From contig NZ_JBQCHS010000030.1 of NCBI RefSeq assembly GCF_051954455.1, forward strand, positions 62,001 through 126,000: a stretch of DNA of 64,000 nt. Direction: 5' to 3'. Every line of letters starts with the position of its first letter. Position 1 is the stretch's first letter. The notes beneath the pieces are model-generated. The model was not told the origin of the DNA, searched no databases, and was given only the letters and a program-made list of their open reading frames with translations. The translations under genes and the position numbers were made by a program. The DNA comes from Pseudolysinimonas sp051954455. Lineage in GTDB: Bacteria; Actinomycetota; Actinomycetes; Actinomycetales; Microbacteriaceae. Positions 57,673 to 64,000 of the stretch are shown here, in pieces.

Positions 57673-58758
57673 TCAGCCGAGGGCGCGTGCCGCGTCCGCG
57701 CCGGCGGCCTCGAGCCACCGTGCCGGGTCGCGGAGCGCCGCGTCGACGGAGCCGCCCAGCTCCACGAGTGCGGCGCTCCAGCATCCCGGGTCCGCGTCGA
57801 CGCGGCCCGCGATCACGCCCGCGCGGACCGCCGTACCCGCCGCCAGGGCGAGCGCGTTGCCCACGACCTTGCCGGTGCGGGAGGTCGCGTCGAACCGGCC
57901 CTCGCCGGTCAGCAGCACGTCGGCGTCGCGGACGGCGGTCGTGAGGCCGGTGAGCTCGGCGATCGCCGACGAGCCGGGTTCGAGCGTCGCGCCCCAGGCG
58001 GCGGCGAATCCGTACCCCGTGCCGCCCGCCGCTCCGGCTCCCGCGGCGGTCGGGTCGCCGCCGAGCAGCTCCGCGAAGCGCGCGAGAGCAGCGTCGAGAT
58101 CGGCCACGTCGGCCTCGGAGGCGCCCTTCTGCGGTCCGAAGACGGCGGCCGCGCCGGTCGGGCCGAGGAGCGGCGCGGTGACGTCGCTCAGCAGCCGCAC
58201 GCCGCCCGCCGGTGCGGGGCGCAGCCCCGAGAGGTCGAGCCGCGCGAGGCGGGCGAGCGCCGCCCCGCCGTGCGGGAGCTCCGCGCCGTCGGCGTCGAGG
58301 AGCCGCATCCCGAGGGCCGCGAGCGCGCCCGCGCCGCCGTCGGTCGAGGCCGACCCGCCGAGCCCGACGACGAGCCGCTCCGCCCCGTCGTCGAGAGCCC
58401 GCGCGATGATCTCCCCCAGCCCGCGGGTCGTCGCGCCGCGTGCGTCGGGAGAGGCCATGAGCGGCAGCCCCGAGGGTTGCGCGAGCTCCACGACCGCGGT
58501 CCCGTCGGGCAGCGCCAGCCAGTGCCCCTCGACGATCCGGCCGTCCGGGCCGGTCACCGGCCCGGCATCCGCGACCCGCGCGCCGGGCATCGCCGAGGCG
58601 ATCGCGTCGAGCGTGCCCTCGCCGCCATCGGCCTGCGGGAGCAGCACGAGCTCGTCGCCGGGGCGGACCGCGACCCAGCCGCGGGCGATCGCCTCCGCGA
58701 CGGGGGCGGCGTCGAGGGACCCCTTGAACGAGTCGGGAGCGATGATGACGCGGGTCAT
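57673..58758 (-). CDS. Glycerate kinase (GarK/GlxK family)
   Basis: A 361-aa kinase that phosphorylates glycerate: MTRVIIAPDSFKGSLDAAPV start, PQADGGEGTLDAI, GLGGSASTDGGAGALAALG and TGEGRFDATSRTGKVVGNA. Whether it makes 2- or 3-phosphoglycerate is not clear from sequence. ATG 58758 is chosen; the frame extends upstream into the tRNA gene and is spurious there. Confidence 0.92.
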   Translation of the reverse strand: MTRVIIAPDSFKGSLDAAPVAEAIARGWVAVRPGDELVLLPQADGGEGTLDAIASAMPGARVADAGPVTGPDGRIVEGHWLALPDGTAVVELAQPSGLPLMASPDARGATTRGLGEIIARALDDGAERLVVGLGGSASTDGGAGALAALGMRLLDADGAELPHGGAALARLARLDLSGLRPAPAGGVRLLSDVTAPLLGPTGAAAVFGPQKGASEADVADLDAALARFAELLGGDPTAAGAGAAGGTGYGFAAAWGATLEPGSSAIAELTGLTTAVRDADVLLTGEGRFDATSRTGKVVGNALALAAGTAVRAGVIAGRVDADPGCWSAALVELGGSVDAALRDPARWLEAAGADAARALG

Positions 58759-58776
58759 GCGGTCCTTCGTGTGCGG

Positions 58777-58849
58777 TGCGTCTGAGAGGATTCGAACCTC
58801 CGACACCTGCCTCCGGAGGGCAGTGCTCTATCCACTGAGCTACAGACGC
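58777..58849 (-). tRNA. tRNA-Arg (CCG)
   Basis: Minus strand, 73 nt. Acceptor arms GCGTCTG/CAGACGC, D-loop AGCTCAGTGGATAGAGC, anticodon stem CTGCC/GGCAG around loop CTCCGGA (anticodon CCG), T-loop GGTTCGAATCC. Discriminator A. CCA is not encoded. It reads CGG Arg codons. Confidence 0.96.
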
Positions 58850-58869
58850 GAGACCATCAGCCTACCGCG

Positions 58870-59466
58870 CTACGCGAGGGCGGCGATCACCGCGTCGACG
58901 AGCGTCTCCGCATCGCCCGGCTCGGCGAACTGCTGGGAGGTCATGACGACCCAGTACGAGCGGGCGAACACGATCGCGGTGCCGGAGCCGTCGGCCGCGC
59001 TGAAGTAGCCCTCGTCGGCGCCGGTGTAGGTGGGCACGAGCGTGCTCGACGCGACCGCCTGGTTCTTCAGCGACTCCAAGGTCGCGGGGTCGAGTTTCGC
59101 CACCGACAGGTCGATGACGTCGTTGCTGGTCTCGTTCTGCCACCGGCACGCGAGGCCCTTGTTCGCGACCGCTTGGGCGCCCGCGGTGCCGGCTTTCGGG
59201 GTGAAGGAGCTCAGAGCGACGAAGTTCGGGTTGTACGCGTAGACGGTGTCGGGGGAGAGGAGCTGCGCGCAGGTCCGGCCGACCGGGGCGGCGGTGACCG
59301 AGGCGGTCGGTGTGGGCACCGCGGAGGTCGTCGGCTCGGTCGCCGGGGGCGCCGAGGGGGTGGAGGTCCGGCTCCCCGACGGGGCCGGACTCGGCGTGCA
59401 GCCGGCCAGCGTCAGCGCGACGGCGACCAGGGCGACGGGCAGGGCGGAGCGGAGGCGGACCGGCAT
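58870..59466 (-). CDS. Lipoprotein, unknown function
   Basis: A 198-aa lipoprotein with signal peptide and lipobox LTLAGC (Cys23), a Ser/Thr/Pro linker to about residue 60, then a domain with two Cys (TCAQLLSPDTVYAYN; GLACRWQNETS) likely joined in a disulfide, and an amphipathic C-terminal part (FAEPGDAETLVDAVIAAL). It has a loose resemblance to DUF3558-type mycobacterial lipoproteins. Divergent from argS. Confidence 0.82.
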   Translation of the reverse strand: MPVRLRSALPVALVAVALTLAGCTPSPAPSGSRTSTPSAPPATEPTTSAVPTPTASVTAAPVGRTCAQLLSPDTVYAYNPNFVALSSFTPKAGTAGAQAVANKGLACRWQNETSNDVIDLSVAKLDPATLESLKNQAVASSTLVPTYTGADEGYFSAADGSGTAIVFARSYWVVMTSQQFAEPGDAETLVDAVIAALA

Positions 59467-59506
59467 GGTCCGATCATCCCCGACAGCCCCGCCGCTGCCG
59501 CCCGGC

Positions 59507-59512
59507 TAGGCT
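59507..59512 (+). promoter_or_regulatory. -10 hexamer (TAGGCT) of leaderless argS
   Basis: TAGGCT ends 8 bp before GTG 59521; no SD lies between. Confidence 0.48.
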
Positions 59513-59520
59513 GGTGCGTC

Positions 59521-61170
59521 GTGAATCCGGCCGAGCTCCAGGCGCTGCTGCTGCGCGTCGTCCGTCAGGTCGCGGGGTCGGAGGCCGAGGTCGCCGACGC
59601 CGCCGTGACCCTCGAGCGTCCGCGCGATCCCGCGCACGGCGATTGGGCCTCGAGCTTCGCGCTCAAGCTCGGCAAGGGGCTCGGACGGATCCCGCGCGAG
59701 TTCGCGACCGAGGTCGCCGGGCTGCTGGCGCAGGAGGACGGGATCGCGGCCGCCGAGGTCGCCGGCCCCGGCTTCGTCAACATCCGTCTCGACGCCGCCG
59801 CCGCGGGCGAGCTCGCACGCCGCATCGTCGACGAGGGCGAGGCGTACGGCCGCGGCGATCTCTACGCCGGCGTGACCATGAACCTCGAGTTCGTCTCCGC
59901 GAACCCGACCGGCCCGATCCACCTCGGCGGCACCCGCTGGGCCGCCGTCGGCGACAGCCTCGCGCGCATCTTCCAGGCGCAGGGCGGTCTCGTCACCCGC
60001 GAGTACTACTTCAACGACCACGGTTCGCAGATCGACCGATTCGCGCGCAGCCTGCTCGCCGCGCATCGTGGCGAGCCGGCGCCGGAGGACGGCTACGGCG
60101 GCGGCTACATCCTCGAGATCGCGGCGGCCGTCGAGGCCGACTACCCGGGCGACCTCGACGCGCTGCCGCGGGCCGAGCAGCAGGAGGTCTTCCGCGAGCT
60201 CGGCGTCGAGCGCATGTTCGGCGAGATCAAGGCGTCCCTGCACGAGTTCGGCGTCGACTTCGACGTCTACTTCCACGAGGACTCGCTGCACGAGTCGGGT
60301 GCGGTCGAGCACGCCATCGACCGGCTCCGCGAGCTGGGGCACATCTACGAGGCCCATGGCGCCACGTGGCTGCGCACGACCGAGTTCGGCGACGACAAGG
60401 ACCGCGTCGTCATCAAGTCGGACGGCGAGGGCGCCTACATCTCGGGCGACCTGGCCTACTACCTCAACAAGCGCGAGCGCGGCTTCGAGCGGAACCTCAT
60501 CATGCTCGGCGCCGACCACCACGGCTACGTGCAGCGCCTCATGGCGATGACGGCCGCGTTCGGCGACGTGCCCTACGTGAACCTCGAGATCCTGATCGGG
60601 CAGCTCGTCAACCTCCTGCGCGACGGCGAGGCGGTGCGCATGTCGAAGCGCAACGGCACGGTCGTCACGATGGAGGATCTCGTGGGCGCGATCGGCGTCG
60701 ACGCGTCGCGCTACGCGCTCGTGCGCAGCTCCCTCGACTCCCCGATCGACATCGACCTCGGGCAGTGGTCGCGGAGGACGAACGACAACCCCGTCTTCTA
60801 CGTGCAGTACGCGCACGCCCGCACCCGGGCGGTGTCCCGCAACGCGGAGCAATCGGGGGTCGACGCGTCCGAGTTCGACGCCTCGACGCTGACCCACCCG
60901 ACCGAGTCGATCCTGCTCGGCGCGCTCGCCGACTACCCGCGCATCGTGCGCCAGGCGGCCGAGCTGCGCGAGCCGCACCGCGTCGCGCGCTTCCTCGAGG
61001 AGCTCGCCGGCAACTACCACCGCTGGTACGACTCAACCCGCGTCATCCCGCTCGGCGACGCCCCGGTGGAGTCCGTGCACCGCACGCGTCTGCGGCTCAA
61101 CGATGCGACCGGCCAGGTGCTCCGCAACGGCCTGGGTCTTCTCGGCGTGAGCGCCCCCGACCGCATGTAG
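59521..61170 (+). CDS. argS: Arginyl-tRNA synthetase
   Basis: A class I synthetase, 549 aa, start GTG 59521. N-terminal Add1 domain, HIGH-type motif in NPTGPIHLGGTR, KMSKS-type motif in AVRMSKRNGTVV, DALR anticodon domain (NDNPVFYVQYAHARTRAVSR to RLRLNDATGQVLRNGLGLLG). Complete. Its last eleven codons and stop are repeated about 250 bp downstream. A tRNA-Arg gene lies just upstream on the other strand, and lysA follows three genes later, the usual actinobacterial linkage. Confidence 0.97.
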   Translation: MNPAELQALLLRVVRQVAGSEAEVADAAVTLERPRDPAHGDWASSFALKLGKGLGRIPREFATEVAGLLAQEDGIAAAEVAGPGFVNIRLDAAAAGELARRIVDEGEAYGRGDLYAGVTMNLEFVSANPTGPIHLGGTRWAAVGDSLARIFQAQGGLVTREYYFNDHGSQIDRFARSLLAAHRGEPAPEDGYGGGYILEIAAAVEADYPGDLDALPRAEQQEVFRELGVERMFGEIKASLHEFGVDFDVYFHEDSLHESGAVEHAIDRLRELGHIYEAHGATWLRTTEFGDDKDRVVIKSDGEGAYISGDLAYYLNKRERGFERNLIMLGADHHGYVQRLMAMTAAFGDVPYVNLEILIGQLVNLLRDGEAVRMSKRNGTVVTMEDLVGAIGVDASRYALVRSSLDSPIDIDLGQWSRRTNDNPVFYVQYAHARTRAVSRNAEQSGVDASEFDASTLTHPTESILLGALADYPRIVRQAAELREPHRVARFLEELAGNYHRWYDSTRVIPLGDAPVESVHRTRLRLNDATGQVLRNGLGLLGVSAPDRM

Positions 61171-61246
61171 TCCCGCCCGCCCCGCCCGCGCTCTCAGGAG
61201 CGCCGGGCTCATCCCGTGCTCGGGGCCCCGTCTTGCTCACCGTGCG

Positions 61247-61310
61247 AAGTTCAGGATCCGCTGGCTCGCCGTGCGCATCCTCGACCCGACGCGCCGCGCG
61301 CACCTGAATT
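61247..61310. repeat. Inverted-repeat element, copy B (AAGTTCAGG end)
   Basis: AAGTTCAGG (61247-61255) and CCTGAATT (61303-61310) are imperfect terminal repeats; GACGCGCCGCG and CACCTGAA match copy A at 38568-38633. It lies inside the duplicated argS tail. Confidence 0.55.
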
Positions 61311-61420
61311 CTCGACGCGGAGCGCTCGGCGGGGCGGGACGCACCGGGGCGGCCCGGAAGCGGAACGCCGGGGCCCGGAGCGCGACGGGACTTCTCGGCG
61401 TGAGCGCATCCGGCCGCATG

Positions 61421-61426
61421 TAGCCT
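61421..61426 (+). promoter_or_regulatory. -10 hexamer (TAGCCT) of leaderless lmeA
   Basis: TAGCCT ends 6 bp before GTG 61433. It includes the TAG stop of the duplicated argS tail, so the original promoter was probably built on the argS stop codon. Confidence 0.48.
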
Positions 61427-61432
61427 CGCCCC

Positions 61433-62215
61433 GTGAGCGAGGTCGACGCGGTCCGGATGCCGAGGAAGCGCCGACGGGCATGGCCGTGGGTGGTCCTCGT
61501 GCTGCTCGTGCTGCTGATCGTCGGCGTCGTCTTCGCGGGCGACGCGGTCGCCCGGCCGATCGCGCAGGAGGCCGTCGCGCAGAAGATGGCCTCGGCGCTT
61601 GGCGTCGCGCCGTCGGACCTGAAGGTCAGCTTCGCGGCGACGCCCCTGCCGATCCAGCTGCTCGACGGCAAGGTCGACACCGTCGACGTCTCCGCGCCGA
61701 ACCTCACGCTCGGGCCCATCACCGGCGACGCGACCGTGCACGTGGAGCAGGTGCCGCTCGACACCTCGAAGCCGGTCGGCGACATGAGGATCACGCTCAC
61801 CGTCGACCAGCAGCGGATCGGGAACCTGGCGACGAAATTCGACAGCGGAGGCATCCTCCAGACGCTCGACCTCCAGGCACCCAATGTGGTGGCGAACGGT
61901 CAGATCAGGGTGCTCGGCGCACCTGTCCCGATCGGCATCTCGATGACCCCCGGAGCTGTCGACGGCAAACTCGCATTCGCCCCCGCGGCCGTGCGGATCG
62001 GCGACCAGACGATCACGGTCGAGCAGCTGCACCAGTTCCCGCCGCTCCGGCAGTTCGCCGATGAACTGGGCTCCCAGCAGACCGTCTGCATCGCCGACCA
62101 CCTTCCCGCCGCTGTGAAGGTGACCTCGGTGAAGGTCGTCGGCCAGGACCTCGTCGCCACCGCGACCGGGAGCGGCGCCGTGCTCTCCCAGCTCGGCACC
62201 AAGGGCACCTGCTGA
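61433..62215 (+). CDS. LmeA-family phospholipid-binding protein (DUF2993)
   Basis: A 260-aa envelope protein. A basic leader and a membrane anchor (WPWVVLVLLVLLIVGVVFAG) are followed by a DUF2993 beta-rich domain with repeated lipid-binding strands (VDTVDVSAPNLTLGPITGDA, GILQTLDLQAPNVVANGQI). In mycobacteria LmeA takes part in lipomannan mannan elongation. The family call is good; pathway use here is inferred. Start GTG 61433. Overlaps the LOG gene by one base. Confidence 0.85.
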   Translation: MSEVDAVRMPRKRRRAWPWVVLVLLVLLIVGVVFAGDAVARPIAQEAVAQKMASALGVAPSDLKVSFAATPLPIQLLDGKVDTVDVSAPNLTLGPITGDATVHVEQVPLDTSKPVGDMRITLTVDQQRIGNLATKFDSGGILQTLDLQAPNVVANGQIRVLGAPVPIGISMTPGAVDGKLAFAPAAVRIGDQTITVEQLHQFPPLRQFADELGSQQTVCIADHLPAAVKVTSVKVVGQDLVATATGSGAVLSQLGTKGTC

Positions 62216-63258
62216 TGCCGGAGACGCCCGCCGACCCGGGCGGGTCGGTGCTGCCGTTCACGCCGATCCGCAACACCGTCTACGCGCCCGACGAGCTGTT
62301 CGCCGGGTTCGACCCGGACGATCCCGACAGCTACGCCGCGACGATGGACTTCGCCGCGTACCGCTGGTTCGTCGCGACCGGCCGCTCCACGCCGACGGAC
62401 CCGTACCCGGCGATGATGCGGGCGCTGCACGACTCCTCGCTGACGCTCGACGTCGGGCGGCTGATCGCGGGGGAGCGGGTCGTCGGCATCATGGGCGGGC
62501 ACCAGCTCCCGCGCACCTCCGACGAGTACCGCGCGGTCGCGGAGCTCGGCCGCGACCTCGCCCGCCGCGGGATGCTCGTGCTCAGCGGCGGCGGGCCCGG
62601 CGCGATGGAGGCCGCCCACCTCGGCGCGGCGCTCTCGCGGCACCCGCAGGCCGAGCTCGACTCCGCGATCTCGACCCTCGGGGCCGCGCCGACGATGCCG
62701 CGGATCCAGGGCATCGTGGCCCCGGATGGCCGGCCCGACGAGCGGCTGGTCCGCGCCGCGCACGACTGGATGGCGCCGGCGTGGACGATGAGCCGCGCCA
62801 TCGTCGACCCGGCGCCGTCGCTCTCGATCCCGACCTGGCACTACGGCCACGAGCCGACCACGCCCTTCGCGACCCGCATCGCGAAGCTGTTCCAGAACTC
62901 CATCCGCGAGGACGGGCTGCTCACCGTCGCCACGCAGGGCATCGTCTTCACGGCGGGCAGCGCCGGGACCCTGCAGGAGGTCTTCCAGGACGCGGAGCAG
63001 AACTTCTACGCCCCGACGGCGGACGACTTCAGCCCGATGATCTTCCTGGGCCGCGACTACTGGACCCGGGTGCTGCCGGTCGCGTCGCTCGTCGACACGC
63101 TGTTCGCCACCGCGGAGCCGGTCGTGGCGCAGGAGCGCACGCGGCGCATCCTCGTGACCGACGACATCGACGAGGCGGTGGCGCACCTCGAGGCGTTCAC
63201 CCCGGCCCGGTCCCGCCTCGCCCGCGTTCAGGGACCCCGTCATCCCTCGGTAAGCTGA
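62215..63258 (+). CDS. LOG-family (lysine decarboxylase-like fold) protein
   Basis: A 347-aa protein with a LOG/TIGR00725-type Rossmann fold: VVGIMGGHQLPRTSDEY, LVLSGGGPGAMEAAHLGAAL, and FTAGSAGTLQEVFQDAEQNF in place of PGGxGTxxE. The length exceeds plant-type LOG enzymes (~200 aa), with N- and C-terminal extensions. LOG enzymes hydrolyse cytokinin or nucleoside 5'-monophosphates; the altered PGGxGT loop makes activity doubtful. Sits between lmeA and lysA. Confidence 0.85.
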   Translation: MPETPADPGGSVLPFTPIRNTVYAPDELFAGFDPDDPDSYAATMDFAAYRWFVATGRSTPTDPYPAMMRALHDSSLTLDVGRLIAGERVVGIMGGHQLPRTSDEYRAVAELGRDLARRGMLVLSGGGPGAMEAAHLGAALSRHPQAELDSAISTLGAAPTMPRIQGIVAPDGRPDERLVRAAHDWMAPAWTMSRAIVDPAPSLSIPTWHYGHEPTTPFATRIAKLFQNSIREDGLLTVATQGIVFTAGSAGTLQEVFQDAEQNFYAPTADDFSPMIFLGRDYWTRVLPVASLVDTLFATAEPVVAQERTRRILVTDDIDEAVAHLEAFTPARSRLARVQGPRHPSVS

Positions 63259-63324
63259 CTGGCGGTCTCAGGGGCCAATCCGGGCCCGCTCGCCTCACTC
63301 CGTCCTGTCGCCCTGTGAGGTCCC

Positions 63325-64000
63325 GTGTCCGCGAACCCGCTCGCGCCCGGTTGGCTCGTCCACCCGGACGACGCCAACGCGCTCGACGCGCGCGTCTGGC
63401 CGCGCGGCGCCCGCCGCGACGCCGACGGGGCGCTGACGCTCGCCGGCGTGCGGGCCGCCGAGCTGGCGCGGGAGTTCGGCACGCCGCTCTACGTGCTCGA
63501 CGAGGACGACGCGCTCGGCCGTGCCGCGGAGATCCGTGACGCCTTCGCCGCGGCGTTCCCCGACGGCTCGCGGGTCTACTACGCGGGCAAGGCGTTCCTC
63601 AGCATCGAGGTCGCGCGCTGGATGGCGGATGCCGGCCTCGGCATCGACGTCGCCTCCGGCGGCGAGCTCGCCGTCGCGCTCGCCGCGGGCGTCGATCCGG
63701 CGCGGCTCGGCCTGCACGGCAACAACAAGAGCTCCTCCGAGATCGACCGCGCGGTCGGGGTCGGAGTGGGCGCGATCGTCCTGGACAGCGTGGTCGAGGT
63801 CGAACGTGTCGCCGAGGCCGCCCGCCGCCACGGCGTGGTGCAGGACGTGCGTCTGCGCATCAACTCGGGCGTGCACGCGTCGACGCACGAGTACCTGGCG
63901 ACGGCCCGAGAGGATCAGAAGTTCGGCATCCCGATCGCCGACGCCGCCGAGGTGGTCGCCGGCATCCGCGACCGGCCGGAGCTTCGCTTCCTCGGCCTCC
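63325..64000 (+). CDS. lysA: Diaminopimelate decarboxylase (3' partial)
   Basis: The last step of lysine synthesis. The N-terminal 225 residues are present, up to the window edge. PLP lysine 89 is in VYYAGKAFLSIEVARWM; GIDVASGGELAVALAAGVDP and LGLHGNNKSSSEIDRAV are family marks. Start GTG 63325, preceded by GAGG 6-9 nt upstream. In related genomes hom, thrC and thrB follow. Confidence 0.95.
   Translation, partial: MSANPLAPGWLVHPDDANALDARVWPRGARRDADGALTLAGVRAAELAREFGTPLYVLDEDDALGRAAEIRDAFAAAFPDGSRVYYAGKAFLSIEVARWMADAGLGIDVASGGELAVALAAGVDPARLGLHGNNKSSSEIDRAVGVGVGAIVLDSVVEVERVAEAARRHGVVQDVRLRINSGVHASTHEYLATAREDQKFGIPIADAAEVVAGIRDRPELRFLGL

Larger units (their letters stand above)
61138..61431 (+). 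repeat. 41-bp direct repeat of the argS 3' end flanking an insertion
   Basis: CTTCTCGGCGTGAGCGC starts both copies, at 61138-61178 (true argS end) and 61391-61431, with 36 of 41 positions identical. The second copy still reads LLGVSASGRM-stop, and its TAGCCT acts as -10 of the next gene. The 212 bp between hold the inverted-repeat element copy B and otherwise no gene. Confidence 0.8.

Noticed and set aside
58759..58806. N-terminal extension of glycerate kinase (MSEVRILSDAP...)
   Set aside because: The extension reads through the tRNA-Arg gene; VRILSDAP is a typical tRNA-derived artefact. The family start is at 58758.

Overview
The window is about 72% GC. It is typical actinobacterial chromosome, most likely from a Microbacteriaceae relative (Leifsonia, Agromyces or Rathayibacter-like). 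This rests on the fused Kgd-type 2-oxoglutarate decarboxylase, the mycothiol-type SigR/anti-sigma pair, a mycobacterial-style Tad pilus block, LmeA, the argS-lysA linkage, many genes with a TANNNT hexamer 6-9 nt before the start codon (leaderless mRNAs), and REP-like palindromes ending in TCGAGTAGC. I saw no prophage, insertion sequence, CRISPR array or rRNA. Almost everything is housekeeping or common accessory chromosome, and no clearly new multi-gene system was found.

Layout. 1-3.6 kb: the end of a Tad/Flp pilus operon (tadB fragment, tadC, a 55-aa pilin-like gene, three TadE-like genes) interrupted by one antiparallel membrane gene. 3.5-4.8: an MFS exporter. 4.9-10.3: the prfB-ftsE-ftsX-smpB-ssrA block, into which a minus-strand DUF2255/MarR/DUF2255 group is inserted between prfB and ftsE. 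10.4-14.4: membrane protein, septum-formation lipoprotein, hisN, rlmC, rsgA. 14.5-16.9: aroA divergent from sigR-rsrA, with a consensus SigR promoter between them. 17.0-22.4: kgd and guaB1. 22.4-24.9: two coupled CNNM/CBS membrane proteins. 24.9-30.3: old yellow enzyme plus HAD, divergent from nnrD, GT87 glycosyltransferase, thiamine-binding protein and an MFS exporter. 30.3-33.4: a two-component system with an extra membrane protein. 33.5-36.1: metX and metY. 36.3-38.5: PadR regulator and DHA2 drug exporter. 38.8-39.8: a broken acyltransferase. 39.8-46.6: SDR, MFS, hydrolase/phosphoribosyltransferase/S51-like operon, ung, acetyltransferases, VOC protein. 46.6-48.6: a YtrABC-like GntR/ABC operon. 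48.6-54.1: SDR, amidase, an iron-regulated SIP-domain protein, flavoprotein reductase, DUF4333 lipoprotein, arginase-family protein. 54.2-57.7: pckG and a RamB-type regulator, divergent. 57.7-64: glycerate kinase, tRNA-Arg(CCG), lipoprotein, argS, LmeA, LOG protein and the start of lysA.

The best second-look items are regulatory or evolutionary: a Streptomyces-like two-promoter, two-start arrangement at sigR; a near-consensus DtxR/IdeR box before the SIP gene; palindromic operators at the YtrA-like and PadR regulators; a 13-codon leaderless uORF before a CNNM gene; divergent leaderless gene pairs with overlapping -10 elements; a DUF2255 gene with a probable internal deletion; a duplicated argS tail flanking an inverted-repeat element; and an acyltransferase that lost its first membrane helix by deletion. 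All promoter and operator calls are by eye and untested.
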